DNA of 34,136 nt from Candidatus Accumulibacter vicinus (GCA_002425405.1 DIME01000092.1:1-34136); one strand, 5' to 3'; counted from the stretch's first letter, positions 1 to 9,166 are shown. Notes: generated by a model from the letters alone, not told the origin. Program-made: numbers and translations.

Positions 1-886
1 CCGCTTGCTGCACGTCGCCGAGTTCGACCGCGGCGACGCTGCGTTCGCGGTCGTCGCTGGCGACGCGGCGCGCTGCGCCGGCGGCGTGCAGCGCCTGCGC
101 GGTGTCGCCCGATTGCTGCGTCAGCCGGCCGATGTAGACCCAGGTCCAGAAGTCGTCGGCGTCGCGCTGCGCGGCCGCACGCCAGAGTTGCAGCACGTCG
201 TGCGTCGTCTTCTCGCCGCGGTCCTGCATGTCGGCGGCGAGCGCGGCCAGTTGGCGGTATTCGGTGGCACTGCGCAGCTTGTTGGCTTTGTCGCGCGCCG
301 CCTCCTCGGCGCGCGTCAGTTCTTCGAGAACGGCGAAGGCGCCGACGCGGTCGCCGTCGGCATAGCGTTGCAGCGCCTGGCGTCGTTCGGGGTTCGGCGA
401 GTCGGCGAGGGCGGCGATCAGCCGCCGGTATTCGGCCAGTTCGGCGCGGTAGGCCGAGTCGCGTGCGCCGAGTTCGTCAACCAGGCGTTGCCGTTCGCTG
501 GTCAGCGCGCGCAGTTCGTCGCCCAGACGGGCGGTCTCGGCCGCGCTCTGGTTCTGCTGCGCGAGCGCGCGCCGCAATTGTTTGTCGCGCTGTTCGAGTT
601 CGGCGAGCAGGGTCGCTTCGCGTGCAAGGCTGCGCCGCTGACTCGCCGCCAGCGACGCGGCACGGTCGAGGACGAGGCGCTCGGTGAGTTCGCGCACTTG
701 CGCGTCGCGATCGGTTTCGCTGCCCGGCGCCGGCGCCACCAATGCGCCCGCGGCAGTCGCCGCGCGCGCCGGCGGCGCCGAGGCCAGACCAGGGACGACG
801 ATCAGTCCGGCGAGCATCACCGCGAACGTCGCCACGCCAGGGCCTGGCGGGCGGGTCTCGGCGACCATGGTGGATGGCGCAGGCAT
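1..886 (-). CDS. Exported coiled-coil/TPR-type protein, 5' part only
   Basis: The frame is open from an ATG at 886 to the left edge with no stop, so about 295 codons of a longer gene are present. The start is chosen because AGGAG lies 8 nt upstream; an in-frame ATG at 868 is the alternative. Residues 18-36 are hydrophobic and end in an Ala-rich signal-peptidase-like stretch (APPARA), so export or membrane anchoring is likely. Residues about 60-150 are rich in E, R, Q, L and A in a coiled-coil pattern. The part after about residue 215 (LAALAADMQDRG, then a DDFWTWVYIGRLTQQSGDTA-like helix pair) looks like the start of TPR-type repeats. The catalytic or partner domain, if any, lies outside the window. 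The gene is divergent from the ABC export operon, so a joint role is possible but unproven. A long open frame on the opposite strand here is its antisense shadow. Confidence 0.7.
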   Translation of the reverse strand, partial: MPAPSTMVAETRPPGPGVATFAVMLAGLIVVPGLASAPPARAATAAGALVAPAPGSETDRDAQVRELTERLVLDRAASLAASQRRSLAREATLLAELEQRDKQLRRALAQQNQSAAETARLGDELRALTSERQRLVDELGARDSAYRAELAEYRRLIAALADSPNPERRQALQRYADGDRVGAFAVLEELTRAEEAARDKANKLRSATEYRQLAALAADMQDRGEKTTHDVLQLWRAAAQRDADDFWTWVYIGRLTQQSGDTAQALHAAGAARRVASDDRERSVAAVELGDVQQA

Positions 887-1378
887 GGCAGAATCTCCTG
901 AAGCAGGCGAAAGACCAGGAGCGAGTGGATGGGCGAGCGGCAGGACCGGGCAGCGACCGGCGACCCCCAACGAACGAGGGATGACCGGCCCGTCAGCCGC
1001 TGGCCAGCCGCCCGCTCCGGCCGCCGCACCCCGGAGCCCCTTGCCAGCCGCCAAACCCCTACCGGAAAAGCAGTATCGACACGTGCCGGCGCCTTGTCAA
1101 GCCACTCCCCGACGGTCCCTTGCTGGCCGTTCGCCCGCCTCTGACCCCTCGCCGCAGGTCAGACGGCCGGCGCCAGCCGATGGCTTCGCCGCAGCCGCTG
1201 CGCGTGTCAGGGCTGGCGCAGGGGTCCAGCGCTTGACACTGCACGGGGGGCCAAGGATACTCCTGCAGGCGGCAATGCGCTGGCGGCCCATGGTGTCCGC
1301 GGCGGCGAAGTGCTGCCGACCATTCACTCAAGGCGTTTGCAGCCGAGCTGCTGACGCCCCCGCTCATCTCCTCTTCCC
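887..1378. other. Divergent intergenic region, no gene seen
   Basis: These ~490 bases separate the divergent TPR-type gene and the ABC export operon. Short open frames exist on both strands, but none has a ribosome binding site plus a recognisable product. The only supportable content is a candidate plus-strand sigma70 promoter near 1233-1261 and the Shine-Dalgarno sequence of the minus-strand gene at 895-899. Confidence 0.6.
1233..1261 (+). promoter_or_regulatory. Candidate sigma70 promoter of the ABC export operon
   Basis: A perfect -35 hexamer TTGACA (1233-1238) is separated by 17 bp from a -10-like GATACT (1256-1261, 4 of 6 consensus positions). Transcription would start near 1268 and leave a ~110-nt leader before the ATG at 1379. 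It is the best promoter match in the gap, though GC-rich genomes give chance matches. Confidence 0.45.
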
Positions 1379-2664
1379 ATGGCCGAACCCGACAAGACGC
1401 CTGCCTCCCCGCTGTCGCTGCTGACGATTGACCGCAACGCGGCCCCGACCCGGCGGCGCCGGCGCCGCTGGGCTGTCTGGCTGGCGGGTGCGCTCGGCAT
1501 CGGTGGCATCGCCGCCTACCTTCTCGTGCCGGGCAGGGTGGACGTCCAGGTCACGACCGTGCTCAGTGCCTACCCGTCGCAGCAGTACACACAACTGACC
1601 GCTTCCGGCTACGTGGTCGCCCAACGCCGCGCGTCGGTGGCTTCGAAGGGCACCGGCCGACTGGTCGAGCTGCGGGTGCGCGAGGGCAGCCCGGTGCGGG
1701 CGGGCGAACTGATTGGACGCCTTGACGCCAGCGACGTGCAGGCCGCGCTGCGGGTCGCCGAGGCGGCGATCGGTCAGGCCGCGGCCGGGGTGCGTCAGGC
1801 CGAGGCCAACCTCGAACAGGCGCAGGCCGAAGCCGCCAACGCCGAGGTCGAGTTCCAGCGTCAGCAGGCCTTGCGTGCCCGCGGCTTCGTCTCGTCGCAG
1901 GCGGTCGATGCGGCGCAGCGCCGCGCGCTGGCGGCACGCGCGGGGGTCGGCGCCGGGCGCGCGGCGATCGCCAGCGCCCGCGCCGCTGTGGCGCTGGCGC
2001 AAGCCCAGGTGGCGGTGCAGCAGGTCAATCAGGACAATACCGATATCCGCGCGCCGTTCGATGGCGTGGTGCTGGTGAAGAACGCCAACGTCGGCGACAT
2101 GATCACGCCTTTCTCGGCGGCGGCGGGCACCTCGGGTGCCGTCGTGACGATGGCCGACATGAGTACGCTGGAGGTCGAGGCGGACGTCTCGGAAAGCAAT
2201 GTCGCCAGAGTCCGCGTCGACATGCCGGTGGAGATCACGCTCGATGCGATCCCCGATGCGCGCTTCCGCGGCAGCGTCGCCCGCGTCGTGCCGACGGTGG
2301 ACCGGGCCAAGGCGACGGTGGTGACCAAGATCCGCTTCGACAAGATCGACGCGCGCATCCTGCCGGAAATGAGCGCCAAGGTGAATTTCCTGTCGCAGCC
2401 GGCGACTGATGCCGACCAGACGCCGGTAGTCGCCGTCAACCCCAGGGCGATCGCCGAGCGCGCCGGCAGCAAGGTCGTTTTCCGGCTGCTCGGCGAGACC
2501 GTCGAAGCCATCCCGGTGACGCTCGGCCGCAAGCTCGGCGATGCGCAGGAACTGACCGGCAGCCCGCTGCAGCCCGGCGAACGCCTGGTCCTGGCGCCCC
2601 CGGAGAGGCTCGCTGCCGGCACCCAAGTGGCGATTTCGGGCGGCAGCGCCGCGCAGAGGAGTCC

Positions 2665-2668
<4 letters not shown>
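1379..2668 (+). CDS. Membrane-fusion (HlyD/MacA-type) periplasmic adaptor
   Basis: This 429-residue protein is the adaptor of an ABC-type export or lipid-trafficking system. It is anchored by one N-terminal membrane helix (about residues 31-50, after a run of arginines), with the rest in the periplasm. A lipoyl/barrel-sandwich half (about 75-120, with VREGSPVRAGELIGRLD) is followed by a long Ala/Gln/Glu-rich helical hairpin (about 125-220). The second barrel half (about 225-245, DIRAPFDGVVL) and the beta-barrel and membrane-proximal domains come next. The length is normal for the family. It is the first gene of the operon and its stop overlaps the TTG start of the ATPase gene by 4 bp, which implies translational coupling. 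The substrate cannot be deduced. Confidence 0.9.
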
Positions 2669-3366
<698 letters not shown>

Positions 3367-3391
3367 CGCTCGCGCACGCACGAGGCGACCG

Positions 3392-4549
3392 ATGTTCCTG
3401 CTGCGGCTGCTGCTGAAGAACGCCTTTCGTCACCAGCTGCGCACCGGCCTGACGCTGATCGGACTGGTGGTGGCGATCTGCGCCTTCGGCCTCCTGCGCA
3501 CCATCGTCGATGCCTGGTATGCCGGCGTCGAGGCCAGTTCGAGCACCCGCCTGGTGACGCGCAGCAGCATCTCGCTGACTTTCCAGTTGCCGCTCAACTA
3601 CGCGCAGCGAATCCGCGCCGTCGAGGGCGTGCGCGCGATCAGCTGGGCCAACTGGTTCGGCGGGGTGTACATCACCGAGCGGAATTTCTTCCCGCAGTTC
3701 GCGATCGATCCGGCGAGCTATCTGGCACTCTACCCGGAGTACGTGATTGCCGACGCCGACAGGCTCGCCTTCTTGCGCGATCGGCAGGGAGCGGTGGTCG
3801 GACGCGGGCTGGCCAGCAAGTTCGGTTGGCAGGTCGGCGACCCGATCCCCTTGCGCGGCACGATCTATCCGGGCACCTGGACCTTCACCCTGCGCGCGAT
3901 CTACGACGGAGCGGACGCCAAGACCGACGAGAACCAGATGTTCGTGCACTGGGCGTTCATCAACGAATCGCTACGCCAGACCGCGCGCCAGCGTGCCGAT
4001 GCCGTCGGCGTGTACATCGTCGGGATCGACGAACCGAACAACGCCGCCCTGATCTCGCAACGCATCGACACGCTGTTCGCCAATTCGCTGGCCGAGACGC
4101 TCAGCGAGACCGAAAAGGCGTTCCAGCTCAGCTTCGTGTCGATGAGCGAGGCGATCCTGGTGGCGATCCAGGCGGTGAGCCTGATCATTATCGTGATCAT
4201 CATGGCGGTGATGGCCAACACCATGACGATGACCGCGCGCGAGCGGCTGGCGGAATACGCGACGCTCAAGGCGCTGGGCTTTCCGCCCGGCTTCGTCGTC
4301 GGTCTGCTGTATGGCGAAAGCCTGCTGATCGCCGGCCTCGGCGGCGTGCTTGGGGTCGCCGCGACGCTGCCGCTGTCGGCGGCCTTCGCGCAGGCGACCG
4401 GCACGCTGTTTCCGGTGTTCCAGCTGTCCGCCCTGACGATGGGCCTGCAGTTGCTGGCCGCGGCGATCGTCGGCCTCGTCGCCGCCGCGTGGCCGGCGTG
4501 GCGGATGAGCCGGATCGACATTGTCGATGGCCTGCGGCATGTGGCGTAA
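3392..4549 (+). CDS. FtsX/MacB-type ABC permease (first of two)
   Basis: This 385-residue inner-membrane permease has one N-terminal helix (about 17-38), a periplasmic MacB-PCD-like domain (about 40-245) and three C-terminal helices. The C-terminal helices start at SEAILVAIQAVSLIIIVIIM, ESLLIAGLGGVLGVA and LQLLAAAIVGLVAAAWPAW, which is the usual FtsX topology. The cytoplasmic loop after the second helix (ERLAEYATLKALGF) is the typical ATPase-coupling helix of the family. The start ATG follows the ATPase stop by 25 bp with a GAGGCG Shine-Dalgarno-like sequence. With the second, diverged permease it would form a heterodimer on the upstream ATPase. It may export a lipid, lipoprotein, peptide or drug; the substrate is unknown. 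Confidence 0.9.
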   Translation: MFLLRLLLKNAFRHQLRTGLTLIGLVVAICAFGLLRTIVDAWYAGVEASSSTRLVTRSSISLTFQLPLNYAQRIRAVEGVRAISWANWFGGVYITERNFFPQFAIDPASYLALYPEYVIADADRLAFLRDRQGAVVGRGLASKFGWQVGDPIPLRGTIYPGTWTFTLRAIYDGADAKTDENQMFVHWAFINESLRQTARQRADAVGVYIVGIDEPNNAALISQRIDTLFANSLAETLSETEKAFQLSFVSMSEAILVAIQAVSLIIIVIIMAVMANTMTMTARERLAEYATLKALGFPPGFVVGLLYGESLLIAGLGGVLGVAATLPLSAAFAQATGTLFPVFQLSALTMGLQLLAAAIVGLVAAAWPAWRMSRIDIVDGLRHVA

Positions 4550-4597
4550 GCGGGCGCTGGCGCGCGTGCGCGGCCCGCTGCGCCCGCGGAGCACGCC

Positions 4598-5767
4598 GTG
4601 AAGGGCCTGCCGCTGGCCTACATCGTGCGCAACCTGTGGGTGCGCCGGGTGACCACCGTGCTCACCGCGCTCGGCATGGCGCTAGTGGTCTACGTCTTTG
4701 CGACGGTGCTGATGATGAGCGAAGGCATTCGCGCGACGCTGGTCGCCACCGGTCAGGCAGACAACGTCATCGTCCTGCGCAAGGGCGCCGGTGCCGAGAT
4801 CAACAGCGCGGTCGCTCGCGATCAGGCGGGAATCATCGAGACGCTGCCGGGAATCGCCAGCGACACCCTGGGCCGCACGATGGTCAGCCGCGAGCCGGTG
4901 GTGCTGATCAATCTGCCCAAGCGTGGCAACGGTAAGCCGAGCAACGTCACCGTGCGCGGTACCTCGGAAATTGGCGGGGAACTGCGGCCGCAGGTGCGCA
5001 TCAGCGAAGGCCGCATGTTCCGCCCAGGCACTTCCGAGATCGTCGCCGGCAGCGCCGTGGCGGCGGGCTTTCAGGGTGTCGGCCTGGGCCAGACGCTGCG
5101 CTTCGCCGGCCGCGACTGGCTCGTCGTCGGCATTGTCGACGCCGGCCGCAGCGGTTTCGACTCGGAGCTCTGGGGCGATGGCGAACAGATGCTGCAGGCT
5201 TTCAGGCGTAACGCCTTTTCGACCGTTGTGCTGCGTCTGGCCGATGTGGACGGCTTCGAGCGCATCCGGAAAGCGCTCGAGGACGATCCCCGGCTGTCGC
5301 TCGAAGCCAAGCCCGAACGTGTCTTCTATGCCGAGCAGAGCGAGGCGCTGGCGACCTTCATCCGCCTGCTCGGCACCGCACTGGCCGTCATCTTCTCGAT
5401 CGGCGCCGTGGTCGGCGCGATGATCACGATGTTCGCCGCGGTGGCCGCGCGCACCGCCGAGATCGGCACCTTGCGCGCGCTCGGGTTTCGGCGCCGCGCC
5501 GTGCTGCTGGCGTTTCTCGGCGAGTCGCTGCTGCTGGCGGCGCTCGGCGGCGTGCTGGGGCTGGCCGGTGCGAGCGCGATGCAGGCCGTCGACATCTCGA
5601 CGACGAACTTCCAGACTTTCGCCGAGCTGGCTTTCCGCTTCGTCCTGACGCCATCGATCGCCTTGCAGTCCATGGCTTTCGCGTTGGCGATGGGCATCGT
5701 CGGCGGCTTCGTCCCGGCGTGGCGCGCGGCACGTCTGGAGATCGCCGAGTGCCTGCGCGCGGCCTGA
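4598..5767 (+). CDS. FtsX/MacB-type ABC permease (second of two)
   Basis: This 389-residue paralogue of the preceding permease starts at a GTG (VKGLPLAYIVRNLWVRR). It has an N-terminal helix (about 22-42), a periplasmic domain with a beta-rich middle (FAGRDWLVVGIVDAG), and three C-terminal helices beginning near ALAVIFSIGAVVGAMITMF. The coupling-helix motif AARTAEIGTLRALGF is intact. The C-terminus FVPAWRAARLEIAECLRA is typical of the family. The gap to the first permease is ~48 bp, so the four genes are very likely one transcript. Long open frames exist antisense to this gene and are shadows of its high GC content. Confidence 0.9.
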   Translation: MKGLPLAYIVRNLWVRRVTTVLTALGMALVVYVFATVLMMSEGIRATLVATGQADNVIVLRKGAGAEINSAVARDQAGIIETLPGIASDTLGRTMVSREPVVLINLPKRGNGKPSNVTVRGTSEIGGELRPQVRISEGRMFRPGTSEIVAGSAVAAGFQGVGLGQTLRFAGRDWLVVGIVDAGRSGFDSELWGDGEQMLQAFRRNAFSTVVLRLADVDGFERIRKALEDDPRLSLEAKPERVFYAEQSEALATFIRLLGTALAVIFSIGAVVGAMITMFAAVAARTAEIGTLRALGFRRRAVLLAFLGESLLLAALGGVLGLAGASAMQAVDISTTNFQTFAELAFRFVLTPSIALQSMAFALAMGIVGGFVPAWRAARLEIAECLRAA

Positions 5768-5923
5768 ACAGAAAATCCGGGCACGGAGCACCAGCAGCGA
5801 CGGCAAGCCTCTGGAGGCCGCCCAAGGCAGCAAGGCCAACGCAACGGCCCAGACGGTCGGCGGCCAGCGGTTGCTGCGGATCTTCGCGTCCGGCGCGCAG
5901 GCAGGGGCCCCAGGGCCGTGCGC

Positions 5924-6606
5924 TCAGCGCGACACGTAGAGTAGGCCCAGGGACCGGTCTTCAGGTGGAAGACCTTGAAACGGCTGCTGCCGCCGCCGGC
6001 CATTCCCAGTTCGCCGCGCACGGCGTCGAGGATCGCGGTGCGCGCCGGGCTGCCCGCGGCCGGCGTCGACACGCCGGCCGCGGTCGCTTGGGCGAAGGCC
6101 GACAGCGCCGAGAAGACGAGGCTGGCGAGCAACACGACCGCGGCGCTCACCACCCACAGCACGCTCAGGATCAGCGGGGCGCCGCCGGGCCTGGTGAGCA
6201 CCAGACGACTACTGCCGGCGATCCGCTCCGGATCGAGGCCCGAGGTCTCGAGCAGATAGCGGCCCGGCACGGGCACCTGGAAACGCCGCACCGAGAGCGT
6301 GGCCTCGCCGTCGAGGCCGGTACGCAACGAACGAAGCACGAGCATGCTCGACGGCACCGCCTTGCCCTCGGTGTCGCGCAAGGCGAAGGATGCCCCGGCA
6401 AAGTCGGTGCTGCTCAGCCTGCCGCGCAGGGAAAGGAGCACTTCTCCCGCTTCCCGGATGTCCACGGTCCCGCCGGCGGCGAGGGGCAGATTCGCCAGTT
6501 CGTCGACCCGCAAGGCCTGAATCAGCCGCGCGATGCCTTTCACCAGCGCCAGCCCCGCCACGAGCAGGAGGGGGAGGGTTGCGAACAACAGGCTTTTGTC
6601 CAGCAT
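5924..6606 (-). CDS. Two-TM membrane protein with disrupted or uncertain 3' end
   Basis: The start is the ATG at 6606, with GGGAG 5 nt upstream; an in-frame GTG at 6618 lacks such a site. Visible parts are a first membrane helix (residues 5-23), a beta-rich extracytoplasmic domain (about 35-135), a second helix (about 145-172), and a tail with RTAILDAVRGELG and SSRFKVFHLKTGPWAY (to about 222). The tail resembles small secreted bacterial domains in which a similar helix is followed by a strand ending in W-A-[FY]. After residue 222 the frame turns into low-complexity Arg/Ala/Pro sequence and stays open antisense through the neighbouring permease to 5326. That extension is implausible as protein. 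A +1 or -1 slip near 5950 would instead reach a TGA at 5926-5924. I treat the 3' end as frameshifted or truncated; the coordinates of that end are a guess. Confidence 0.5.
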
Positions 6607-6820
6607 GGCGTCTCCCACGACCCGAGAAGAGTGCCTCGGGTGCAGTTGAATGTTGGTCAGCAGGCCGGCCCTTTTCCCGTGCCGTCAACACCCGCGTGCG
6701 GGAGGAGCCTGGGTAGCGGACCCGGTCCCGGCGGCGCGTCGGCTCGATGGCGGCAGGGGCCGCAACCCTTCATCAGGTTATTATCTGCTGTTCTACGGGA
6801 ATGGCGAAAGGAGTGTAACA

Positions 6821-7717
6821 ATGATGCACGCTGGAAGCGGTGCCTTACCGCGCGAGTTGGGGCGGCGCTGGCACGGTGTCAAGCGCTCGTTCGTGGCGTC
6901 GTTACTCTTCCTGACGCAACACGGCGCGGGGGCTTTCGAGGTCTGGCTGCCGCAGGCGAACTGGCGCATCGAGCGGAGCGTGGTCGCGCCCTGGGCGCCA
7001 ACGAAGACCCCCATGCCGACGGCTCAAGAACTCGCCGGCAAGTCCATACGCTTCACCGCGACCCGGGTCGAAGCGCCAGAGCCGCTCGCCTGTGCGGGGG
7101 TCCGGTACGAATTCGTCCTGATGCCGGCGCCGGGTCTGTTCCAGGGCAGTCTGCCGCCGCCCGCCGAGAAGGCCGCGCGCGGGCTCGGGATCGCGCATCT
7201 GCCGGTGCTGAGCCTGCAAGTGACTTGCGACAGCGGCGTCTTCGACTACCACCTGATCACAACCGGCAAGGTGTTACTCGGCCTCAACAACGCGGTCTGG
7301 ACGCTCACCCGCGCCGCCGAAGCGGATTCGCCCGAGGCGGCGACGCTGAACCTGCTGCGTGTCCACATGACCCACGACATGGCGTTCAATCCGGCCTCGG
7401 TCGCACGCAAGCGCGCCTATCTGACGCCTGGTCTGGGCGGCGCCATCGCCGATTATTTCAAACGGCCGCGGCCACACGACGAGGTGCCGCCAATCACCGG
7501 CGACCCCTTCACCGATTCGCAGGAATACCCCGACCGTTTCCTGCCGGGACGGGCGCGCATCGACGGCGCGCGCGCCAGCGTGCCGATCCGGCTGGGCGAC
7601 GGCTCGCGTCACTGGGAGGTGGAAGTGCTGCTGCTGCGGCAAGGTGAACGCTGGCAGGTGGACGACCTGCGTTACCCGGGCGGCACCACTCTGCGCGGGC
7701 TGCTGCAGCCGGCATAG
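6821..7717 (+). CDS. Exported protein with C-terminal DUF3828-like domain
   Basis: The frame is open from 6650, but the start is placed at the ATG at 6821 because AAAGGAG lies 7 nt upstream. The product is then 298 residues. Residues about 18-34 are hydrophobic (VASLLFLTQHGAGAF) after a basic stretch, consistent with export. The first domain (about 35-165) has two cysteines in short motifs (EPLACAGVRYEFVL and LQVTCDSGVFDYH) that could form a disulfide. The second (about 165-290) has an NTF2/DUF3828-like pattern ending EVEVLLLRQGERWQVDDLRYPG, typical of small periplasmic proteins of unknown function. It stands alone, and no enzymatic residues are recognised. The following sequence is the left end of the cassette island. 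Confidence 0.7.
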   Translation: MMHAGSGALPRELGRRWHGVKRSFVASLLFLTQHGAGAFEVWLPQANWRIERSVVAPWAPTKTPMPTAQELAGKSIRFTATRVEAPEPLACAGVRYEFVLMPAPGLFQGSLPPPAEKAARGLGIAHLPVLSLQVTCDSGVFDYHLITTGKVLLGLNNAVWTLTRAAEADSPEAATLNLLRVHMTHDMAFNPASVARKRAYLTPGLGGAIADYFKRPRPHDEVPPITGDPFTDSQEYPDRFLPGRARIDGARASVPIRLGDGSRHWEVEVLLLRQGERWQVDDLRYPGGTTLRGLLQPA

Positions 7718-7812
7718 AACCTGGCGTGTGTTGACATGCAAGCGAACCAAACGGCCATGACTTTACTGGGTCTATCGGGATCTTTGAACAACAACGTCCA
7801 ACACGGCACCCT

Positions 7813-8007
7813 TCGGGCGCTAACGTAGTACGGGTGTTGGAGCGGCTGGGTTTCGAGAAGCTGCACCAATCTGGAAGTCACGTCATCATGCGCCGTGGTT
7901 CCACAGGCTGCGTCGTCCCCATTGCACAGCGAGGTCAAAATGGGCACACTGGCGGTGTCTTGCGCCAGGCCGATGTGTCACCCGAAGAATTCATCGCGGC
8001 CTTGTAA
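7813..8007 (+). pseudogene. Orphan HicA-type toxin remnant with compensating frameshifts
   Basis: One continuous frame reads SGANVVRVLERLGFEKLH, then QSGSHVIMRRGSTGCVVP, a scrambled stretch, then GVLRQADVSPEEFIAAL and TAA. This is the HicA/YcfA mRNA-interferase fold, including the catalytic-type GSHVIMRR histidine region. The middle of the domain, normally like HxEVKxGTLAGV, reads wrongly in frame. Removing one G at 7924 and restoring one G near 7952-7956 gives IHSEVKMGTLAGV, so two opposite single-base indels cancel. The frame has no ATG or plausible start upstream of SGAN and lacks the usual N-terminus. No hicB antitoxin follows; the attC-like site begins 10 nt after the stop. It is therefore probably non-functional and is the first recognisable gene remnant of the cassette array. 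Confidence 0.75.
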
Positions 8008-8016
8008 TCGTGGTGT

Positions 8017-8071
8017 GCCCAACGAATAAGGTTAGATCGTGCGCAGCCGCGATCTGAACCGTTTGTTGGAC
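8017..8071 (+). other. attC-like integron recombination site 1
   Basis: The 55-bp imperfect palindrome begins with GCCCAAC (8017-8023, fits R'' RYYYAAC) and ends with GTTGGAC (8065-8071, fits R' GTTRRRY). The arms 8017-8039 and 8050-8071 pair almost throughout, with a few unpaired bases, and surround a 10-nt loop (8040-8049). The innermost pairing is AGATCG/CGATCT. Size, core motifs and extrahelical bases are those expected of an integron attC site. It lies 10 nt after the hicA remnant stop, where a cassette's attC belongs. Confidence 0.7.
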
Positions 8072-8449
8072 GAGCCCGGCCGCCAGGCGCCGACCAAGCC
8101 TACAGAAAATAGGTTCCGCGTGGAAATGCCAGATGAGAAAACAGCGCGAGAGCAATGCCTTGATCAAAACGGCGCAGCGCGCCCAGGCTCGCCGCCAGCA
8201 TCGACTCCTGGGTTGTACTCCGTTCCGATCGGCGCGTTGCCGGACCGTGGGGAGTAAGCGCCTCGGTCCGCGGGCCTGGTTGCTCAATCGAGCGCCGGGT
8301 TCTTGGCGTGAGCGCCGCAGTAAGCAACCGTCGCCAAACCGGCTCAGGCCTTCACGCCCGAGTGCCTCCGGCCATCTCGACCTCCGGATCAAGGGCTCGG
8401 GCGGTACCCCCTGGACGGTTTTCCCCTGCGTAGCGGCTTCGTCCAACCC
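8021..8449 (+). repeat. ~430-bp intercassette direct repeat, copy 1
   Basis: This segment recurs at 9165-9591 in the same orientation with roughly 90% or better identity by eye and only small indels. It runs from inside the left arm of one attC-like site (AACGAATAAGG) to the GTCCAACCC that opens the next one. The plus-strand frames of the two copies diverge through indels, and the minus-strand frames run through the attC palindrome, so I see no conserved protein. It is most simply an ORF-less cassette present twice. It fills the gap between the hicA remnant and the PaiB gene. Confidence 0.85.
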
Positions 8450-8506
8450 GGTGTTCGAAACGACCTGCGCGAAAAACCGCGCAGGCGCCTCGACTCCACG
8501 TTAGCG
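8441..8506 (+). other. attC-like site at the end of repeat copy 1
   Basis: The 66-bp segment opens with GTCCAAC (8441-8447) and closes with GTTAGCG (8500-8506, one deviation from GTTRRRY). Between them is a perfect 8-bp stem CCTGCGCG/CGCGCAGG (8464-8471 with 8478-8485) around AAAAAC. Weaker outer pairing includes TCGA on both sides. The arrangement fits an attC terminating the ORF-less cassette, with the PaiB gene starting 15 nt later. Confidence 0.55.
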
Positions 8507-8521
8507 AGCAAAGGACAGAGC

Positions 8522-9166
8522 GTGTATATCCCCAAGCAGTTTGAAGAGCCGAGAGTTGAGGTAATGCACGAGCTTGTCCGTGCGTATCCGTTGGCTACTC
8601 TGGTTATACATTCTTCAAGTGGTCTAAACGCAAACCACATTCCGCTTCATTTGTCGCAGTCGCCGGCGCCCTATGGTACGTTGCAGGGCCATATTGCCCG
8701 AGCCAATCCACTATTTGGCGAAATAACCGGAGGCATTGAAGCGTTAGCCATCTTCCATGGCCCCGATTCCTACATCACCCCCTCATGGTATGCCACAAAG
8801 AAGGAAACTGGCAAAGTCGTACCCACCTGGAACTATGCTTCTGTGCATGCTTATGGTGTCCTACGCGTTGTAGACAATGCGTCGTGGTTGCGCGCGCAAC
8901 TCGATGCTCTTACCAGCCATAATGAAGCATTCTTTCCTGAACCTTGGGCAGTCTCTGACGCACCGGCGGATCACATTGAAAAAATCATGGCGGCCATTGT
9001 TGGTGTAGAAATGGTCATCACAAAGATGCTTGGTAAATGGAAAGTCAGCCAGAATCAACCAACGCAAAATCAAGTTGGCGTAATCTCCGGTTTGAAGGCA
9101 AGTGACCTTCCGACCTCGGAAGCAATGGCTGCCTTGGTCGAAACCGGAGCAAAAAATGCTCGCTAA
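8522..9166 (+). CDS. PaiB-family FMN-binding-type protein (cassette gene)
   Basis: This 214-residue protein of the PaiB family (FMN-binding split-barrel, called negative transcriptional regulator) includes MYIPKQFEEPRVEVMHELV, PLATLVIHSSSGLNANHIPL, GHIARANPLF, FHGPDSYITPSWY and VPTWNYASVHAYG. These are the characteristic motifs in order, and the length is normal. The start is GTG at 8522, supported by AAAGGAC just upstream and by the family's usual MYxPxxF opening. PaiB homologues bind FMN-like cofactors; the cellular role of many is unknown. Base composition is clearly more A/T-rich than the flanking chromosome. The TAA stop lies inside the left core of the next attC-like site. Both features are typical of a captured gene cassette. 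Confidence 0.9.
   Translation: MYIPKQFEEPRVEVMHELVRAYPLATLVIHSSSGLNANHIPLHLSQSPAPYGTLQGHIARANPLFGEITGGIEALAIFHGPDSYITPSWYATKKETGKVVPTWNYASVHAYGVLRVVDNASWLRAQLDALTSHNEAFFPEPWAVSDAPADHIEKIMAAIVGVEMVITKMLGKWKVSQNQPTQNQVGVISGLKASDLPTSEAMAALVETGAKNAR

Noticed and set aside
5..901. Plus-strand ~300-codon open frame at the left edge
   Set aside because: It is antisense to a minus-strand frame with a good ribosome site, signal peptide and coiled-coil pattern. The plus-strand product has no recognisable feature.
5326..5923. Extension of the minus-strand membrane protein to a stop at 5326
   Set aside because: The tail is low-complexity and lies antisense to the well-supported permease gene for over 400 bp.
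8040..8260. Protein-coding potential of the repeat on the minus strand (about 60 residues nearly identical in both copies)
   Set aside because: The identity follows from the DNA repeat. The frame runs through the attC-like palindrome, has no ribosome site, and the copies diverge outside the repeat.
8133..8504. Plus-strand open frame in repeat copy 1
   Set aside because: Copy 2 shifts frame after about 30 residues, so the reading frame is not maintained. Composition is low-complexity Arg/Pro/Ser.
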